Shown here: positions 28,126-36,760 of the stretch, one piece after another | Numbering within the stretch: position 1 is the first letter of the stretch | Layout of the letters: each line of letters opens with the position of its first letter | Source of the DNA: Fibrobacter sp. | Lineage (GTDB): Bacteria; Fibrobacterota; Fibrobacteria; Fibrobacterales; Fibrobacteraceae | Direction of reading: 5' to 3' | Assembly (NCBI GenBank): GCA_024398875.1 | Contig: JAKSIJ010000008.1 | Span: forward strand, 1 to 64,000 | DNA: 64,000 nt | Notes under the pieces: generated by a model | The model's database searches: none | The model's input: only the letters and a program-made list of their open reading frames with translations | Told to the model about the DNA's origin: nothing | Program-made: the position numbers and the translations under genes

Positions 28126-28536
28126 GGTGCAAAAACCTACGAATGGAGATATGAATATACGGAAGCATAAAAGTTAGAACGGTATAAATCAAAATATGCC
28201 AGATTGGATTCCACAAAGGAGTGGACAGATGAATTTTCCATACAACCATGAGGGCCAACGTGTGATAGCAGAGAATCAACAGCGTATTCTGTCCAACCCA
28301 GTTCATAACCGGGTGCAGGAATCGCGGCACATGAGAGAGAATGAGATATAGGAAGGCAATCGAAAATACACTGGTAAGAAACGTCACGGGATAGGGTTCA
28401 AATCTGAAGGTTGAAATGTCAAGGACAAAATGAGACAGCTATATGCGCACAAAAGAAACGCCGCAACAGACATCAGGAGGATGCCTTTCACATTACTGCG
28501 AAGGGAGTGAACAAAAGCTGAATCCTTTAATTTCAT
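28115..28536 (-). pseudogene. Frameshifted remnant of an acyltransferase-3 family membrane protein
   Basis: From the ATG at 28536 one frame reads 'MKLKDSAFVHSLRSNVKGI' and a hydrophobic helix, then ends at a TGA near 28385. The frame shifted by one base is open from about 28435 and continues 'LSHFVLDISTFRFEPYPV' and then three further helices to the stop at 28115. Joined near 28435 they give about 140 residues resembling the C-terminal half of Acyl_transf_3 (OafA-like) proteins, which are normally 330 residues or more. Both a missing N-terminal half and an internal frameshift indicate a dead gene. It sits at the upstream end of the NRPS operon, so it may be a lost tailoring enzyme. A GTG near 28387 could still start a 90-residue fragment. 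Confidence 0.65.
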
Positions 28537-28611
28537 ATGGGTTTGTTGATTTTGAAATTATCTAGACCTACACAAATTCATAATAGAAAAAAAACGTATT
28601 TACGTCTATGA

Positions 28612-28639
28612 AAAACGGCCCGCCGAAGCAGGCCGTTTT
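28612..28639. terminator. Rho-independent terminator (bidirectional), after the decarboxylase beta-subunit gene
   Basis: A perfect 9-bp stem AAAACGGCC/GGCCGTTTT with a 10-nt loop lies 75 bp beyond the stop of the beta-subunit gene (28714). It separates the decarboxylase genes from the NRPS operon. It is part of a 34-bp sequence also present at 8988-9021. Confidence 0.85.
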
Positions 28640-28713
28640 CAAGTGTTTAATAACATCCGCAAAAAAATTTTGCAGAGCGAGTTGTTCCGCGCGAAACTAG
28701 CCGCGCAGTTTCA

Positions 28714-29874
28714 CTAGCTCAAGCGGCTGATCATGTAACCGGCGCAAACTGCGGTTCCAATCACGCCAGCCACGTTCGGGCCCATGGCGTGCATCAGAAG
28801 GAAGTTCTGCGGGTCATACTTGGCACCTTCCACCTGAGAAACGCGGGCGGCCATAGGCACTGCAGAAACGCCTGCAGAACCAATGAGCGGGTTCACCGGA
28901 TTCTTCGGGGAGAGCTTGTTCATAATCTTGGCAAGGAGAAGCCCGCCGAATGTGGAGAAGCCGAAGGCCACCACACCCATGGCGATAATCATAATCGTCT
29001 GGGGCTTGAGGAAGATGTCAGCAGACATGGTGAGGCCCACAGACGTACCGAGGAAGATCGTGATGATGTTCATCAGTTCGTTGGAGGCGGTCTTCACCAA
29101 GCGATCCACAACGCCAGCTTCTCTGAAGATGTTGCCCATCATGAGCATGATGATCAGAGCGGAGGCATCAGGCACCACGAGCACGCACACAATCATCACC
29201 ATCACGGCGAAGGTAATGCGTTCGGCCTTGGAAACCTGGCGGAGGGCCTTCATGCGAATCACACGTTCCTTGGCGTTGGTCATGGCGCGCATAATAGGCG
29301 GCTGGATGAGCGGCACAAGGGCCATGTAGGTGTAAGCAGCCACGGCGATGGGGCCGATGAGGTGCTTTGCTAATTTGTTCGCAGTGAAGATGGAAGTCGG
29401 GCCATCAGCACCACCGATGATACCGATGGAGGCTGCTTCACCAAGAGTAAAGCCACCGAGAGCAACTGCAGCAAACATGGTTGCGAACACGCCGAACTGG
29501 GCGCCACCACCAAGAATCAAGGTACGGGGGTTAGCGATAAGCGGTCCGAAGTCCGTCATTGCACCCACGCCCAGGAAGATGATGGGCGGGAACAGTTCCA
29601 GGTGAATGCCCTGGCTGATGTAGTAGTAGAGACCGTTCGTCGGGCTGAACATACCTTCGATGCTCCAGCCACCGTCGTAGAACGCGACGGACGGGATGTT
29701 CACCGCAAGAGCGCCGATTGCGATAGGCAACAGGAGCAGCGGCTCGTATTTTTTGACAATCGCGAGGTACATCAACACGAAACTGATGACCCACATGATT
29801 ACCATAGGACCGGTAATCTGCGCGAAACCAGTGCTCGCAGCGAAGTCCGTGATTGATTGGATAATTCCACTCAT
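28714..29874 (-). CDS. Na+-translocating decarboxylase beta subunit (oxaloacetate/methylmalonyl-CoA decarboxylase type)
   Basis: 386 residues, polytopic, with the family hallmarks 'FLGVGAMTDFGPLIANP', 'GAAQFGVF'-like 'GGGAQFGVFATMFAAV', 'GIIGGADGPTSIF' and 'ISRL' at the end. The beta subunit removes CO2 from carboxybiotin and couples this to Na+ export across the inner membrane. Next upstream in the same operon are the biotin carrier (14 bp away) and the gamma/delta-like subunit. The carboxyltransferase (alpha) subunit is not in this window. In succinate/propionate producers this set usually belongs to methylmalonyl-CoA decarboxylase (mmdB), but oadB cannot be excluded. Confidence 0.95.
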   Translation of the reverse strand: MSGIIQSITDFAASTGFAQITGPMVIMWVISFVLMYLAIVKKYEPLLLLPIAIGALAVNIPSVAFYDGGWSIEGMFSPTNGLYYYISQGIHLELFPPIIFLGVGAMTDFGPLIANPRTLILGGGAQFGVFATMFAAVALGGFTLGEAASIGIIGGADGPTSIFTANKLAKHLIGPIAVAAYTYMALVPLIQPPIMRAMTNAKERVIRMKALRQVSKAERITFAVMVMIVCVLVVPDASALIIMLMMGNIFREAGVVDRLVKTASNELMNIITIFLGTSVGLTMSADIFLKPQTIMIIAMGVVAFGFSTFGGLLLAKIMNKLSPKNPVNPLIGSAGVSAVPMAARVSQVEGAKYDPQNFLLMHAMGPNVAGVIGTAVCAGYMISRLS

Positions 29875-29888
29875 TGACGTCTACCTCA

Positions 29889-30239
29889 TTAGGCGATGGT
29901 CATCAAGACCTGGCCATCGGTAACAGTGTCGGTTTCCTTAACGAGAACAGAGGTCACCTTACCAGCGCAAGGAGCCACAACCGGGTTTTCCATCTTGAGG
30001 GCTTCGATAACAGCCACTTCCTGGTTAGCAGCAACAGTGTCGCCAACCTTGACCTTCAGTTTGAACACGGAACCGGCGAGGGGGCACTTCACTTCGGTAC
30101 CAGCACCAGCAGCGGCAGGAGCGGCGGCAGGGGCAGCGGCAACCGGTGCAGCAGGAGCGGCGGCAACGGCGGAATCAAGAACTTCTACTTCGACATCGTA
30201 GGTCTTGCCTTCGAAACTGATACGTACTGTTTTCTTCAT
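29889..30239 (-). CDS. Biotin carboxyl carrier subunit of the Na+-translocating decarboxylase
   Basis: 116 residues: a short N-terminal part, an Ala/Pro-rich flexible linker (about 27-48) and a C-terminal biotinyl domain with 'VIEALKMENPVVAP'; the Lys in EALKMEN is the biotinylation site (the usual motif is AMKM). It carries the carboxyl group from the alpha subunit to the membrane beta subunit encoded next. Corresponds to MmdC in methylmalonyl-CoA decarboxylases. AGGAAA lies upstream of the ATG. Confidence 0.93.
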   Translation of the reverse strand: MKKTVRISFEGKTYDVEVEVLDSAVAAAPAAPVAAAPAAAPAAAGAGTEVKCPLAGSVFKLKVKVGDTVAANQEVAVIEALKMENPVVAPCAGKVTSVLVKETDTVTDGQVLMTIA

Positions 30240-30286
30240 TTTGATTTTTCCTGGCTTATAAGCCTGTTAATGTTTAAAGGTTTACC

Positions 30287-31120
30287 TTACTTGACAATGT
30301 TCCAAGCAGGGGAGTTAATATTTTTATAGGCGGTGACGCGGCAGGGCTGACCGATGGCCTGAGTGGCAGCAGCGGTGAGCACGACCAACAGTTCATCGTT
30401 GGTAAGTCCCGGATGTTCTTCCAGGGCGGCAACAGCGGCAATTCCCAGGAAGGCCTGGAGCTGCTTGTTGGTGAATCCCGGATGAACGCTCTGTGCGTTG
30501 GGGTCCCAATCGCAATGAGCAGGGGCGATAGTCTTGGGGGCAGCAGCGGCAGCAGGCTTTGCTGCAGGCGCAGGAGCCTTCACCTTGTCGAGACCCAGCT
30601 TCTTCATGACAAAGCTCATGAGGGAGCAGAGGAACCAGAGGCCCACAATCACAGACATCACGACGATGAGGCCCGTAGCCTGGAATTCCACCAGCTTGGC
30701 CACATTGAATGTATCCGTGGCGCTGCAATCCTTGGTGGTGCAGTATTCGCTGTTCAACTTGGCCTTGGCTATAGGAACGGCCTTGTGACCCGCGGCGTTT
30801 TCCACAGAATCGCGAATGTCGCGAGCCTGGACGGACTGTTCATAAGTCTTGTAAAGAATGGAATAACCACCACCGTGGGTTTCCACAATCTGGAACACCG
30901 TAGATTCCGGCATCCAGCTCAGCTGTTCCTTGATGGGGGCTGCAATGGAGTCCGGCATGAGAGCAATCTGCTCGTCAAAAGGGCCAACCTTTGCAACTGT
31001 CTCCGTCACGGGGGCAGCCGGTTGTTCCACAACTGCTTCAGCAGCCACAGCGGGAGCGGCAGAATCTACAGCTGGCGCAATAGCGGCGGAATCGGTTGTA
31101 TTTTGTACTGTTTCATCCAT
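30287..31120 (-). CDS. OadG/MmdD-like subunit of the Na+-translocating decarboxylase
   Basis: About 277 residues. The N-terminal half is Ala/Val/Pro-rich and contains a soluble segment; one transmembrane helix follows ('VVMSVIVGLWFLCSLMSFVM', about 155-175), then an Ala-rich linker and a C-terminal segment with 'NDELLVVLTAAATQAIGQP'. The single helix followed by a basic, Ala/Pro-rich region is typical of the OadG family, which anchors and stabilises the complex; the protein is longer than the usual 80-120 residues. I prefer the ATG at 31120; a GTG at 31150 is also possible and neither has a clear ribosome-binding site. First gene of the three-gene set. Confidence 0.8.
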   Translation of the reverse strand: MDETVQNTTDSAAIAPAVDSAAPAVAAEAVVEQPAAPVTETVAKVGPFDEQIALMPDSIAAPIKEQLSWMPESTVFQIVETHGGGYSILYKTYEQSVQARDIRDSVENAAGHKAVPIAKAKLNSEYCTTKDCSATDTFNVAKLVEFQATGLIVVMSVIVGLWFLCSLMSFVMKKLGLDKVKAPAPAAKPAAAAAPKTIAPAHCDWDPNAQSVHPGFTNKQLQAFLGIAAVAALEEHPGLTNDELLVVLTAAATQAIGQPCRVTAYKNINSPAWNIVK

Positions 31121-31150
31121 AATTGAATGTATCCATGTTTTAAGTGACAC

Positions 31151-31538
31151 ATTGATCGTAAATCAACGGGGAAAAGATAAAATAATTATGAATGTAGAAT
31201 GCAGAATGATGAATTAATCGCGGGAGAAAACGGAGAAATTATGAATTATGAGAAACTTCGGAAGCGTCATTGCGAGCGTAGCGTGGCAATCCAAAATTTT
31301 GAATTATGAAGTATGAATCGAATGGGGCCAAAAACGGCGTTTTGGATATGGGTTGGATAAGGGACGTCGGCGCAGACAGAACAACGCAATTATGAATTAT
31401 GAAGTATGAAGTATGAGAGGGAGAACGCGGCACCTCCCGCGTCATCTTGAGCGTAGCATAGCGAAGTCGAAGGACCTAGACGAAAAAAATCCTTCGCCAG
31501 CTACGGGAAGGACTTCTTAATCACAAACAAATTAACGT
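31151..31538. repeat. Intergenic repeat region rich in 'aattatgaa' motifs with a 49-bp dispersed element
   Basis: No gene is evident. The stretch consists of many short direct repeats of the form gaattatgaa/gaagtatgaa, plus a conserved 49-bp element at 31257-31305 (core GTCATTGCGAGCGTAGCG, then GGCAATCC), which recurs inverted at 36862-36910 with one mismatch. A second, diverged version of the GAGCGTAGC motif lies at about 31441-31475. The PPIase terminator lies at its right end. Confidence 0.8.
31483..31512 (-). terminator. Rho-independent terminator of the FKBP lipoprotein gene
   Basis: Minus-strand stem TCCTTC/GAAGGA with an 11-nt loop followed by seven T, 27 bp beyond the stop at 31539. 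Confidence 0.65.
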
Positions 31539-32591
31539 TTACTTCTTGGCAGGGGCGGCCTTAGGGTCAGCGGCCTTGGCAGGTTCGGCAGCCTTAGCAG
31601 GCGCGGCAGCGGGCTTTGCAGCAGGAGCGGCAGCGCTATCAGCAGCAGGCTTCGCTGTTTCCGCAGTTTTCGCGGGCTCTGTAGCGGGCTTCACTTCCGC
31701 AGCCTTCGCAGCACTATCCGCAGGGGCGGCACTTGCAGCGCTATCTGCGGGCGCAGCCTTGGCAGGTTCTGCAGCCGCGGCAGTATCTGCGGGCGCAGCA
31801 CTTGCGGCACTATCCGCAGGCGCCACAGCGCTATCCGCCGGACCTTCCGCATAAACCTTCAAAAGTTCCACCTCAAAAATCAAGAGGGAATTGCCCGGAA
31901 TCATGGGCGGCACGCCAGCGGCGCCGTAAGCCAGTTCACTGGGGATCCAAGCCTTCACCTTCTCCCCTTCCTTCATCACCTGGAGCAAATCCTGCCAACC
32001 CTCAATCACCGCAGAAACCGGAAATTCCAGCGGTTCACCGCGGGCGACGCTGTTGTCAAACTGAGAACCATCCAAGAGTGCGCCAATGTAATGCACCTGC
32101 ACCTTGTCGGAAGCCTTGGGAACAATGCCCGAACCTTCCTTCAGCACGCGGTACTGCACTCCCTTCGGAGTCACCTTCACCGTAGAATCCTGAATGTTCT
32201 TCGCAAGGAAAGCCACCTGTTCGTCCAGAGCCTTCTGGGCAATGGCCTTCTCGTCGGCCTCCTTCTGCTTCTGCATCGCTAAAAGCAAATCCTGAAGAGC
32301 CGATTCCGAGGCAGAATCGCTGAGCAACACCGGGCGGTTGGGGTCCACTTCGTCTTGAATGGCGAGCATCAGCACGTCCATCTTCAAAGGCACATTGATG
32401 TTGGCGATGGCCTTCCCCAAATCCATGCCCAAAGCGTAACTGTAGCGGTCCACTGCACTATCCAGGGAAACCTTCTGCTCCTGGGCGGGGGCTGGAACCG
32501 GAGCCGGGTCCACAGCGGGCTTGCCGCTGCCACCGCAGGCGAGGAGCGCACCGCAGGCTAAAACTGCCGAAGAAATCTGAACAATCTTCAT
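31539..32591 (-). CDS. FKBP-type peptidyl-prolyl isomerase lipoprotein with long Ala/Pro/Lys tail
   Basis: Start taken at the ATG 32591, 6 nt after AAAGG; an ATG at 32597 abuts that site. A lipoprotein signal ends in 'LLAC' before 'GGSGK'. An FKBP_N dimerisation helix region (about 40-140) precedes the FKBP domain (about 150-245: 'VQVHYIGALLDGSQFDNS', 'EGWQDLL', 'SELAYGAAGVP', 'IPGNSLLIFEVELL'), which is Mip/FkpA-like. About 100 C-terminal residues are low-complexity AAPADSAA/AKAAEPAK repeats, perhaps a spacer or peptidoglycan-binding tail. It should fold periplasmic or outer-membrane proteins. A CRP-like palindrome lies upstream. Confidence 0.93.
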   Translation of the reverse strand: MKIVQISSAVLACGALLACGGSGKPAVDPAPVPAPAQEQKVSLDSAVDRYSYALGMDLGKAIANINVPLKMDVLMLAIQDEVDPNRPVLLSDSASESALQDLLLAMQKQKEADEKAIAQKALDEQVAFLAKNIQDSTVKVTPKGVQYRVLKEGSGIVPKASDKVQVHYIGALLDGSQFDNSVARGEPLEFPVSAVIEGWQDLLQVMKEGEKVKAWIPSELAYGAAGVPPMIPGNSLLIFEVELLKVYAEGPADSAVAPADSAASAAPADTAAAAEPAKAAPADSAASAAPADSAAKAAEVKPATEPAKTAETAKPAADSAAAPAAKPAAAPAKAAEPAKAADPKAAPAKK

Positions 32592-32713
32592 AATCATCCT
32601 TTTGGGTTGGACTGTGATTTATATCAATAGGTAAGTTAGGAAATTTTATTCAAAAACGACCAGATTTTCTTCGGTTTTGCCCCAAAAAACCAAAAAACAC
32701 AAAGAAACGCATA

Positions 32714-32731
32714 TTGTGAGCAATTTCACAA
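32714..32731. promoter_or_regulatory. CRP/FNR-family-like palindromic site
   Basis: TTGTGA-N6-TCACAA is a perfect inverted repeat identical in half-site and spacing to the CRP consensus TGTGA-N6-TCACA. It lies between the divergent FKBP gene (start 32591) and the small gene starting at 32822, so it could control either or both. Confidence 0.5.
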
Positions 32732-32821
32732 AAAACGGAGCTTTTGTAAAGAAAGGGTAACAATCCCCTTTGATTCATATATCTTTTTACTATATTTGGG
32801 CCGTCTTGGAGACGTAACTCT

Positions 32822-33088
32822 ATGAGCAATCAGTTCTTACATATTATCGAATCCGCTTCTGCCAACAAGCAGATGTTTGATTCCTCTATGGAAAGACTGC
32901 GCACCACCCTGGATGCATCCATCCAGAACATGAAGGTCCCTGCTCCGGAAATTTACTCCATGAAGGCCATCAAGCAAGAGGAGGCCAAGTCCTCCAAGTA
33001 TGCTACCGGCTGGCTGAAAGGCGCCCTCTCCTACCCCTGGGTTGTTGTCTGCATCATCATCCCCGCCATTTTTGACGTCCTGGTATAA
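32822..33088 (+). CDS. Small hypothetical protein with one C-terminal transmembrane segment
   Basis: 88 residues, no family recognised. The N-terminal 60 residues are polar and helical (many Glu, Lys, Ser, Met), and the last 20 ('GALSYPWVVVCIIIPAIFDV') form a hydrophobic tail, so it may be a tail-anchored inner-membrane protein. Upstream are a TTGGAG element near the ATG, a possible TTGATT/TATATT promoter pair around 32773-32799 (15-bp spacing, weak) and the CRP-like palindrome. It is followed by folD after 70 bp; a shared transcript is possible. Confidence 0.7.
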   Translation: MSNQFLHIIESASANKQMFDSSMERLRTTLDASIQNMKVPAPEIYSMKAIKQEEAKSSKYATGWLKGALSYPWVVVCIIIPAIFDVLV

Positions 33089-33158
33089 TTCGCCAAAAGC
33101 TTTTTTTATTTTTATGCCGTAAATCACAGGCGTATTCCGCCCTACCTACGGAGATTTT

Positions 33159-34004
33159 ATGGCAGCCCTCATTCTGGACGGCAAGGCTTTGGCCAAAGCT
33201 ACTGAAGAAGAACTCAGCGCCCGCGTGGCAAAACTCAAGGAAGCCACCGGCAAGACCCCGATTCTCGCGACGATTCTCGTGGGCGACGATCCGGCCAGCG
33301 CCACCTACGTGAAGATGAAGGGTAACGCCTGCGCCCGGGTTGGCATGGAAAGCATCCGCGTGGTGATGGACAAGAACATCACGACCGAGGAACTGCTGAA
33401 CAAGATTCATGAACTGAACGACAATCCGAACGTTCACGGCATTCTGTTGCAGCACCCCGTTCCGCGGCACATCGACGAACGGGCCGCCTTCGAAGCGATT
33501 GACGCAAGGAAGGATGTGGACGGCGTGACCTGCCTCGGTTTTGGCCGCATGGCCATGGGCGAAAAAGCCTACGGTTGTGCCACTCCCGCCGGCATCATGC
33601 GCCTCCTCAAGCACTACAACATCCCTCTCGCCGGCAAGCACGCTGTTGTCGTTGGCCGCAGTGCCATCCTCGGAAAGCCTATGGCTATCATGCTCCTGAA
33701 CGCAAACTGCACCGTGACCATCTGCCACAGCAAAACGGAGAACCTTCCAGAGTTTGTGAAGCAGGCGGACATTCTGGTAGGTGCCGTAGGTAAGCCGGAA
33801 TTCATCAAGAAGGATTGGATCAAGCCGGGGGCCGTCGTTGTTGACGCAGGCTACCATCCCGGTGGAGTGGGCGATATCGAGAAGGGTCTGGATGACGTTG
33901 CCAGCGCCTATACACCAGTTCCTGGCGGTGTAGGCCCCATGACCATCAACACCCTCATCTACCAGAGCGTGGAATCGGGCGAGCGGTTTATCAATCGCGG
34001 TTAG
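33159..34004 (+). CDS. folD: Bifunctional methylenetetrahydrofolate dehydrogenase/cyclohydrolase FolD
   Basis: 281 residues, the usual length. It interconverts 5,10-methylene-, methenyl- and 10-formyl-tetrahydrofolate in the cytoplasm. Signatures: '[12 protein letters not shown]' with the catalytic Lys, '[13 protein letters not shown]', 'DVDGVTC' and the NADP-binding '[16 protein letters not shown]', ending '[13 protein letters not shown]'. In this last motif and in '[12 protein letters not shown]' it matches the family with minor variation. ACGGAG precedes the ATG. It converges with the TrkH gene; the two stop codons overlap. Confidence 0.97.
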   Translation: MAALILDGKALAKATEEELSARVAKLKEATGKTPILATILVGDDPASATYVKMKGNACARVGMESIRVVMDKNITTEELLNKIHELNDNPNVHGILLQHPVPRHIDERAAFEAIDARKDVDGVTCLGFGRMAMGEKAYGCATPAGIMRLLKHYNIPLAGKHAVVVGRSAILGKPMAIMLLNANCTVTICHSKTENLPEFVKQADILVGAVGKPEFIKKDWIKPGAVVVDAGYHPGGVGDIEKGLDDVASAYTPVPGGVGPMTINTLIYQSVESGERFINRG

Positions 34005-35401
34005 CCCACCATTATATCTTCTTCGGCGTACCACATATTTTCCTCGGTCTTCTTCATCACCGCAGACACGAGGAACAGTGGGCCCATACGGCCAATAAAC
34101 ATCACTAGGCAAACCACAACCCTACCCGGAACAGAAAGCTCCGGCGTAAGTCCCATGGAAAGCCCGCAAGTACTGTAGGCGCTCACCACTTCAAAAAGCA
34201 CCTTCAGGAAGGAACCGGCGGATTCCACGCTGCTCCCTGAAATTTCAGTCTTCAGCAAAATCAATGTGGCAACCACAATCACCACGATAGAAACGACGAA
34301 CACGCGAACCGCCTTATCCACTGTAGTTTCGGGAATGGAACGGCCCAGCACCTGCGTTTTTTTACGGCCCAGCAGGCGGTTGAATCCCAGGAGGAAAATC
34401 ACCGCGGCAGTTGTAGTCTTAATACCGCCACCGCAGCTTCCGGGGTTTGCACCAATGAACATGATGATGATAAAGAAGAAGAGGGAACCGGCGCCAAGGC
34501 TCGGTACATCCACCGTATTAAGGCCTGCCGTGCGGCTGGAGAAGGCCATGAACGATGTCGAAAGAAGCTTATCGCCAATGTCCAATCCATCCAGAGCGCC
34601 ATGCCATTCCGTGAAGGCGAAGAAAAGGATACTCACCAAAACTATGATGGCGGTAAACCAGGTGGCAATCTTCGTATGGAGAGAAATCTTCCGCACCGTC
34701 CGTTGCTTGAAATCAAACAGGTAGCGCAGTTCCGTCACCGCCAGGAATCCAAAGCCGCCTGCAAGCGTCAGGATGCAGGTGGAAATGTTCATGAGGCCGT
34801 TGAACTGGAATTTGCACAACGAATCCGGATACAGCGTGAAGCCCACATTACAGAAGGAACTCACCGCCTGGAAGATGGAGCCGAAAATCCGGTCGTATAA
34901 AGTAGGGAGATTACTAAACTGCGTGAAGTAGACGATGGCGCCAGCGGCTTCCAGAATGAAGGTGAAAGGCAGCACCGCCTTCAAAATCTTGGAGGCATCG
35001 ATGCTCCCTTCCTGCGTAAATTCCGAGAGGAGCACAGACTGATGGTTGAATCCCGGATGCATTCCGGCCAAGAGAATGAGGGTGGTAGAAACCGTCATGA
35101 TTCCAAGACCGCCAAGCTGCATCAAGATGAGGATGACCCAATCGCCAAACGGCGTGAACACCTCCCCAATATTCAAGACGGAAAGGCCCGTGACGCACAC
35201 CGCAGACATTGCCGTAAAGAAGGAATCCAGGAATGTGATAGGAGTGCGAGTGGACTGCGGAAGATATAATAGAATGGAGCCTAGAATCACCAAGGTGAGG
35301 TAACCGATAATCACCAAGAGAATGGGATTGCCCTGCCTTTTCGCTTTGAAGGCCTCTTGAAGAGGTGTGGCCGAAAAGCCCTGGTATCTAGAGTGTAACA
35401 T
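34001..35401 (-). CDS. TrkH-family potassium uptake membrane subunit
   Basis: About 466 residues, polytopic. Four pore-loop repeats with the expected glycine are visible: '[12 protein letters not shown]', '[13 protein letters not shown]', '[13 protein letters not shown]' and '[13 protein letters not shown]', as in TrkH/KtrB K+ channels. I take the ATG at 35401; a TTG at 35443 would extend it by 14 residues without a better ribosome-binding site. The cytoplasmic TrkA/KtrA regulatory partner is not in the window. The 3' end overlaps folD by 4 bp (convergent). Confidence 0.93.
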   Translation of the reverse strand: MLHSRYQGFSATPLQEAFKAKRQGNPILLVIIGYLTLVILGSILLYLPQSTRTPITFLDSFFTAMSAVCVTGLSVLNIGEVFTPFGDWVILILMQLGGLGIMTVSTTLILLAGMHPGFNHQSVLLSEFTQEGSIDASKILKAVLPFTFILEAAGAIVYFTQFSNLPTLYDRIFGSIFQAVSSFCNVGFTLYPDSLCKFQFNGLMNISTCILTLAGGFGFLAVTELRYLFDFKQRTVRKISLHTKIATWFTAIIVLVSILFFAFTEWHGALDGLDIGDKLLSTSFMAFSSRTAGLNTVDVPSLGAGSLFFFIIIMFIGANPGSCGGGIKTTTAAVIFLLGFNRLLGRKKTQVLGRSIPETTVDKAVRVFVVSIVVIVVATLILLKTEISGSSVESAGSFLKVLFEVVSAYSTCGLSMGLTPELSVPGRVVVCLVMFIGRMGPLFLVSAVMKKTEENMWYAEEDIMVG

Positions 35402-35466
35402 AAGTGCAAATGTAGTAATTTGGGCAGTGTTATCTAAGCCCAAGAATTGCTAAATTTGGCACCGCT

Positions 35467-36360
35467 ATGGCCAAATTACGCTCAATTTTAATGCCAATCG
35501 CTATTATTGCAGGGATTTTGCTGCCCCAGGCCCATGTGCTTTCCCCTGCCATGCCCTTCCTTATCGGGGCCATGATGTTCCTTACCTTTGTCACAAAAAT
35601 TCCCCCGCAGACCCACGGCTATACTTTCAAGATTGAAATCCGTGCCTTTATCGTGAGCCTTCTCCTGGTAGCGGCCCTTTGGGGAATCGTTACTTTGTTC
35701 CACCTGCCTCGGGAAGTTTTGCTTGGAGGAGCCATCATCGCCCTCTGTCCGCCCGCAAATGCAGCCCCTGCCATGGCGAAAATGCTGGGCGGTAGTGCCT
35801 CCCTCGCCCTGAAGATTTTCCTCAGCGGGCATCTCATCGCCTGCTTCAGCATCCCCATCATCTACGGCTACCTCACCGGAACAGACAGCGCCCTCTTCGA
35901 CATCGCGCTGAAAATCTTCAATTCCATCCAGCCCATCATCTCCATTCCGCTGGCATTCGCCCTCGGGCTCCGGGCCTTCTACCCCGAACTTGCAGACCGG
36001 GCCGCCAAATTCCAGAAATACACCATCCACCTCTGGACATTCTCCGTCTTCGTGATTCTCGCAAAAGCAAGCTTCGACATCCGGCAAATGGGCTTTATGG
36101 ACCTGTGGAACAACGGCACCCTCCCCATGATGGCCATTGTCTCCCTAGTGCTCTGCGTGCTGCAATTCTCCCTGGGCTGGTTCTGCGAAAGAGGGCGGCG
36201 CCCCATTGAAGGTTCCCAGAGCATGGGCCAGAAGAACACCACTCTCGTGATTTGGATTGCAAGCCTCTATGCAGGCCCCGTAGCCGCCATCGCACCTACT
36301 TGCTATGTGGTCTGGCAGAATCTTGTTCTAAGCTACATGACCGTGAAGATAAAGAAATAA
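35467..36360 (+). CDS. Bile acid:sodium symporter (BASS) family transporter
   Basis: 297 residues with about nine to ten transmembrane helices. 'FLIGAMMFLTFVTKIP' near the N-terminus and 'IALCPPANAAPAMAKMLGGSASLAL' in the middle correspond to the two conserved regions of the BASS/ACR3-like superfamily. Substrate unknown; relatives move bile acids, pantoate or other organic anions with Na+. Diverges from the TrkH gene (65 bp between the ATGs) and is followed by the 67-bp repeat array. More distant from canonical BASS proteins than the one at 40950-41963. Confidence 0.75.
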   Translation: MAKLRSILMPIAIIAGILLPQAHVLSPAMPFLIGAMMFLTFVTKIPPQTHGYTFKIEIRAFIVSLLLVAALWGIVTLFHLPREVLLGGAIIALCPPANAAPAMAKMLGGSASLALKIFLSGHLIACFSIPIIYGYLTGTDSALFDIALKIFNSIQPIISIPLAFALGLRAFYPELADRAAKFQKYTIHLWTFSVFVILAKASFDIRQMGFMDLWNNGTLPMMAIVSLVLCVLQFSLGWFCERGRRPIEGSQSMGQKNTTLVIWIASLYAGPVAAIAPTCYVVWQNLVLSYMTVKIKK

Positions 36361-36362
36361 TG

Positions 36363-36760
36363 ATGAATGCAGAATGCAGAATGCTGAATGATGAATTAAT
36401 AGCAAACGGAAACTGCCCAATCCATAATTAAAAATGCAGAATGCAGAATGCGGAATGAAGAATTGATAGCAAACGAGAAATGCCCAATCCATAATTAAAA
36501 ATGCTGAATGCAGAATGCTGAATGATGAATTGATAGCAAACGGAAACTGCCCAATCCATAATTAAAAATGCAGAATGCAGAATGCGGAATGAAGAATTGA
36601 TAGCAAACGGAAACTGCTCAATCCATAATTAAAAATGCAGAATGCGGAATACAAAATGATGAATGGATAGCAAACGGAAACTGCCCAATCCATAATTAAA
36701 AATGCAGAATGCGGAATGCGGAATGAAGAATTGATAGCAAACGAGAAATGCGCTCAACTC
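36363..36760. repeat. 67-bp tandem repeat array, about 5.9 units
   Basis: The marker TCCATAATTA recurs at 36421, 36488, 36555, 36622 and 36689, exactly 67 bp apart. Each unit contains short 'gcagaatgc/gcggaatg' subrepeats, then 'gatagcaaacg' and 'ctgcccaatccataatta'. Units differ at a few bases. No gene is evident in it. Confidence 0.93.

Noticed and set aside
33057-34112. 351-codon minus-strand frame over folD
   Set aside because: folD on the plus strand has full catalytic and cofactor motifs; the opposite frame has none.
36363-36760. Possible CRISPR array
   Set aside because: The 67-bp units are near-identical throughout, with no unique spacers and no cas genes nearby.
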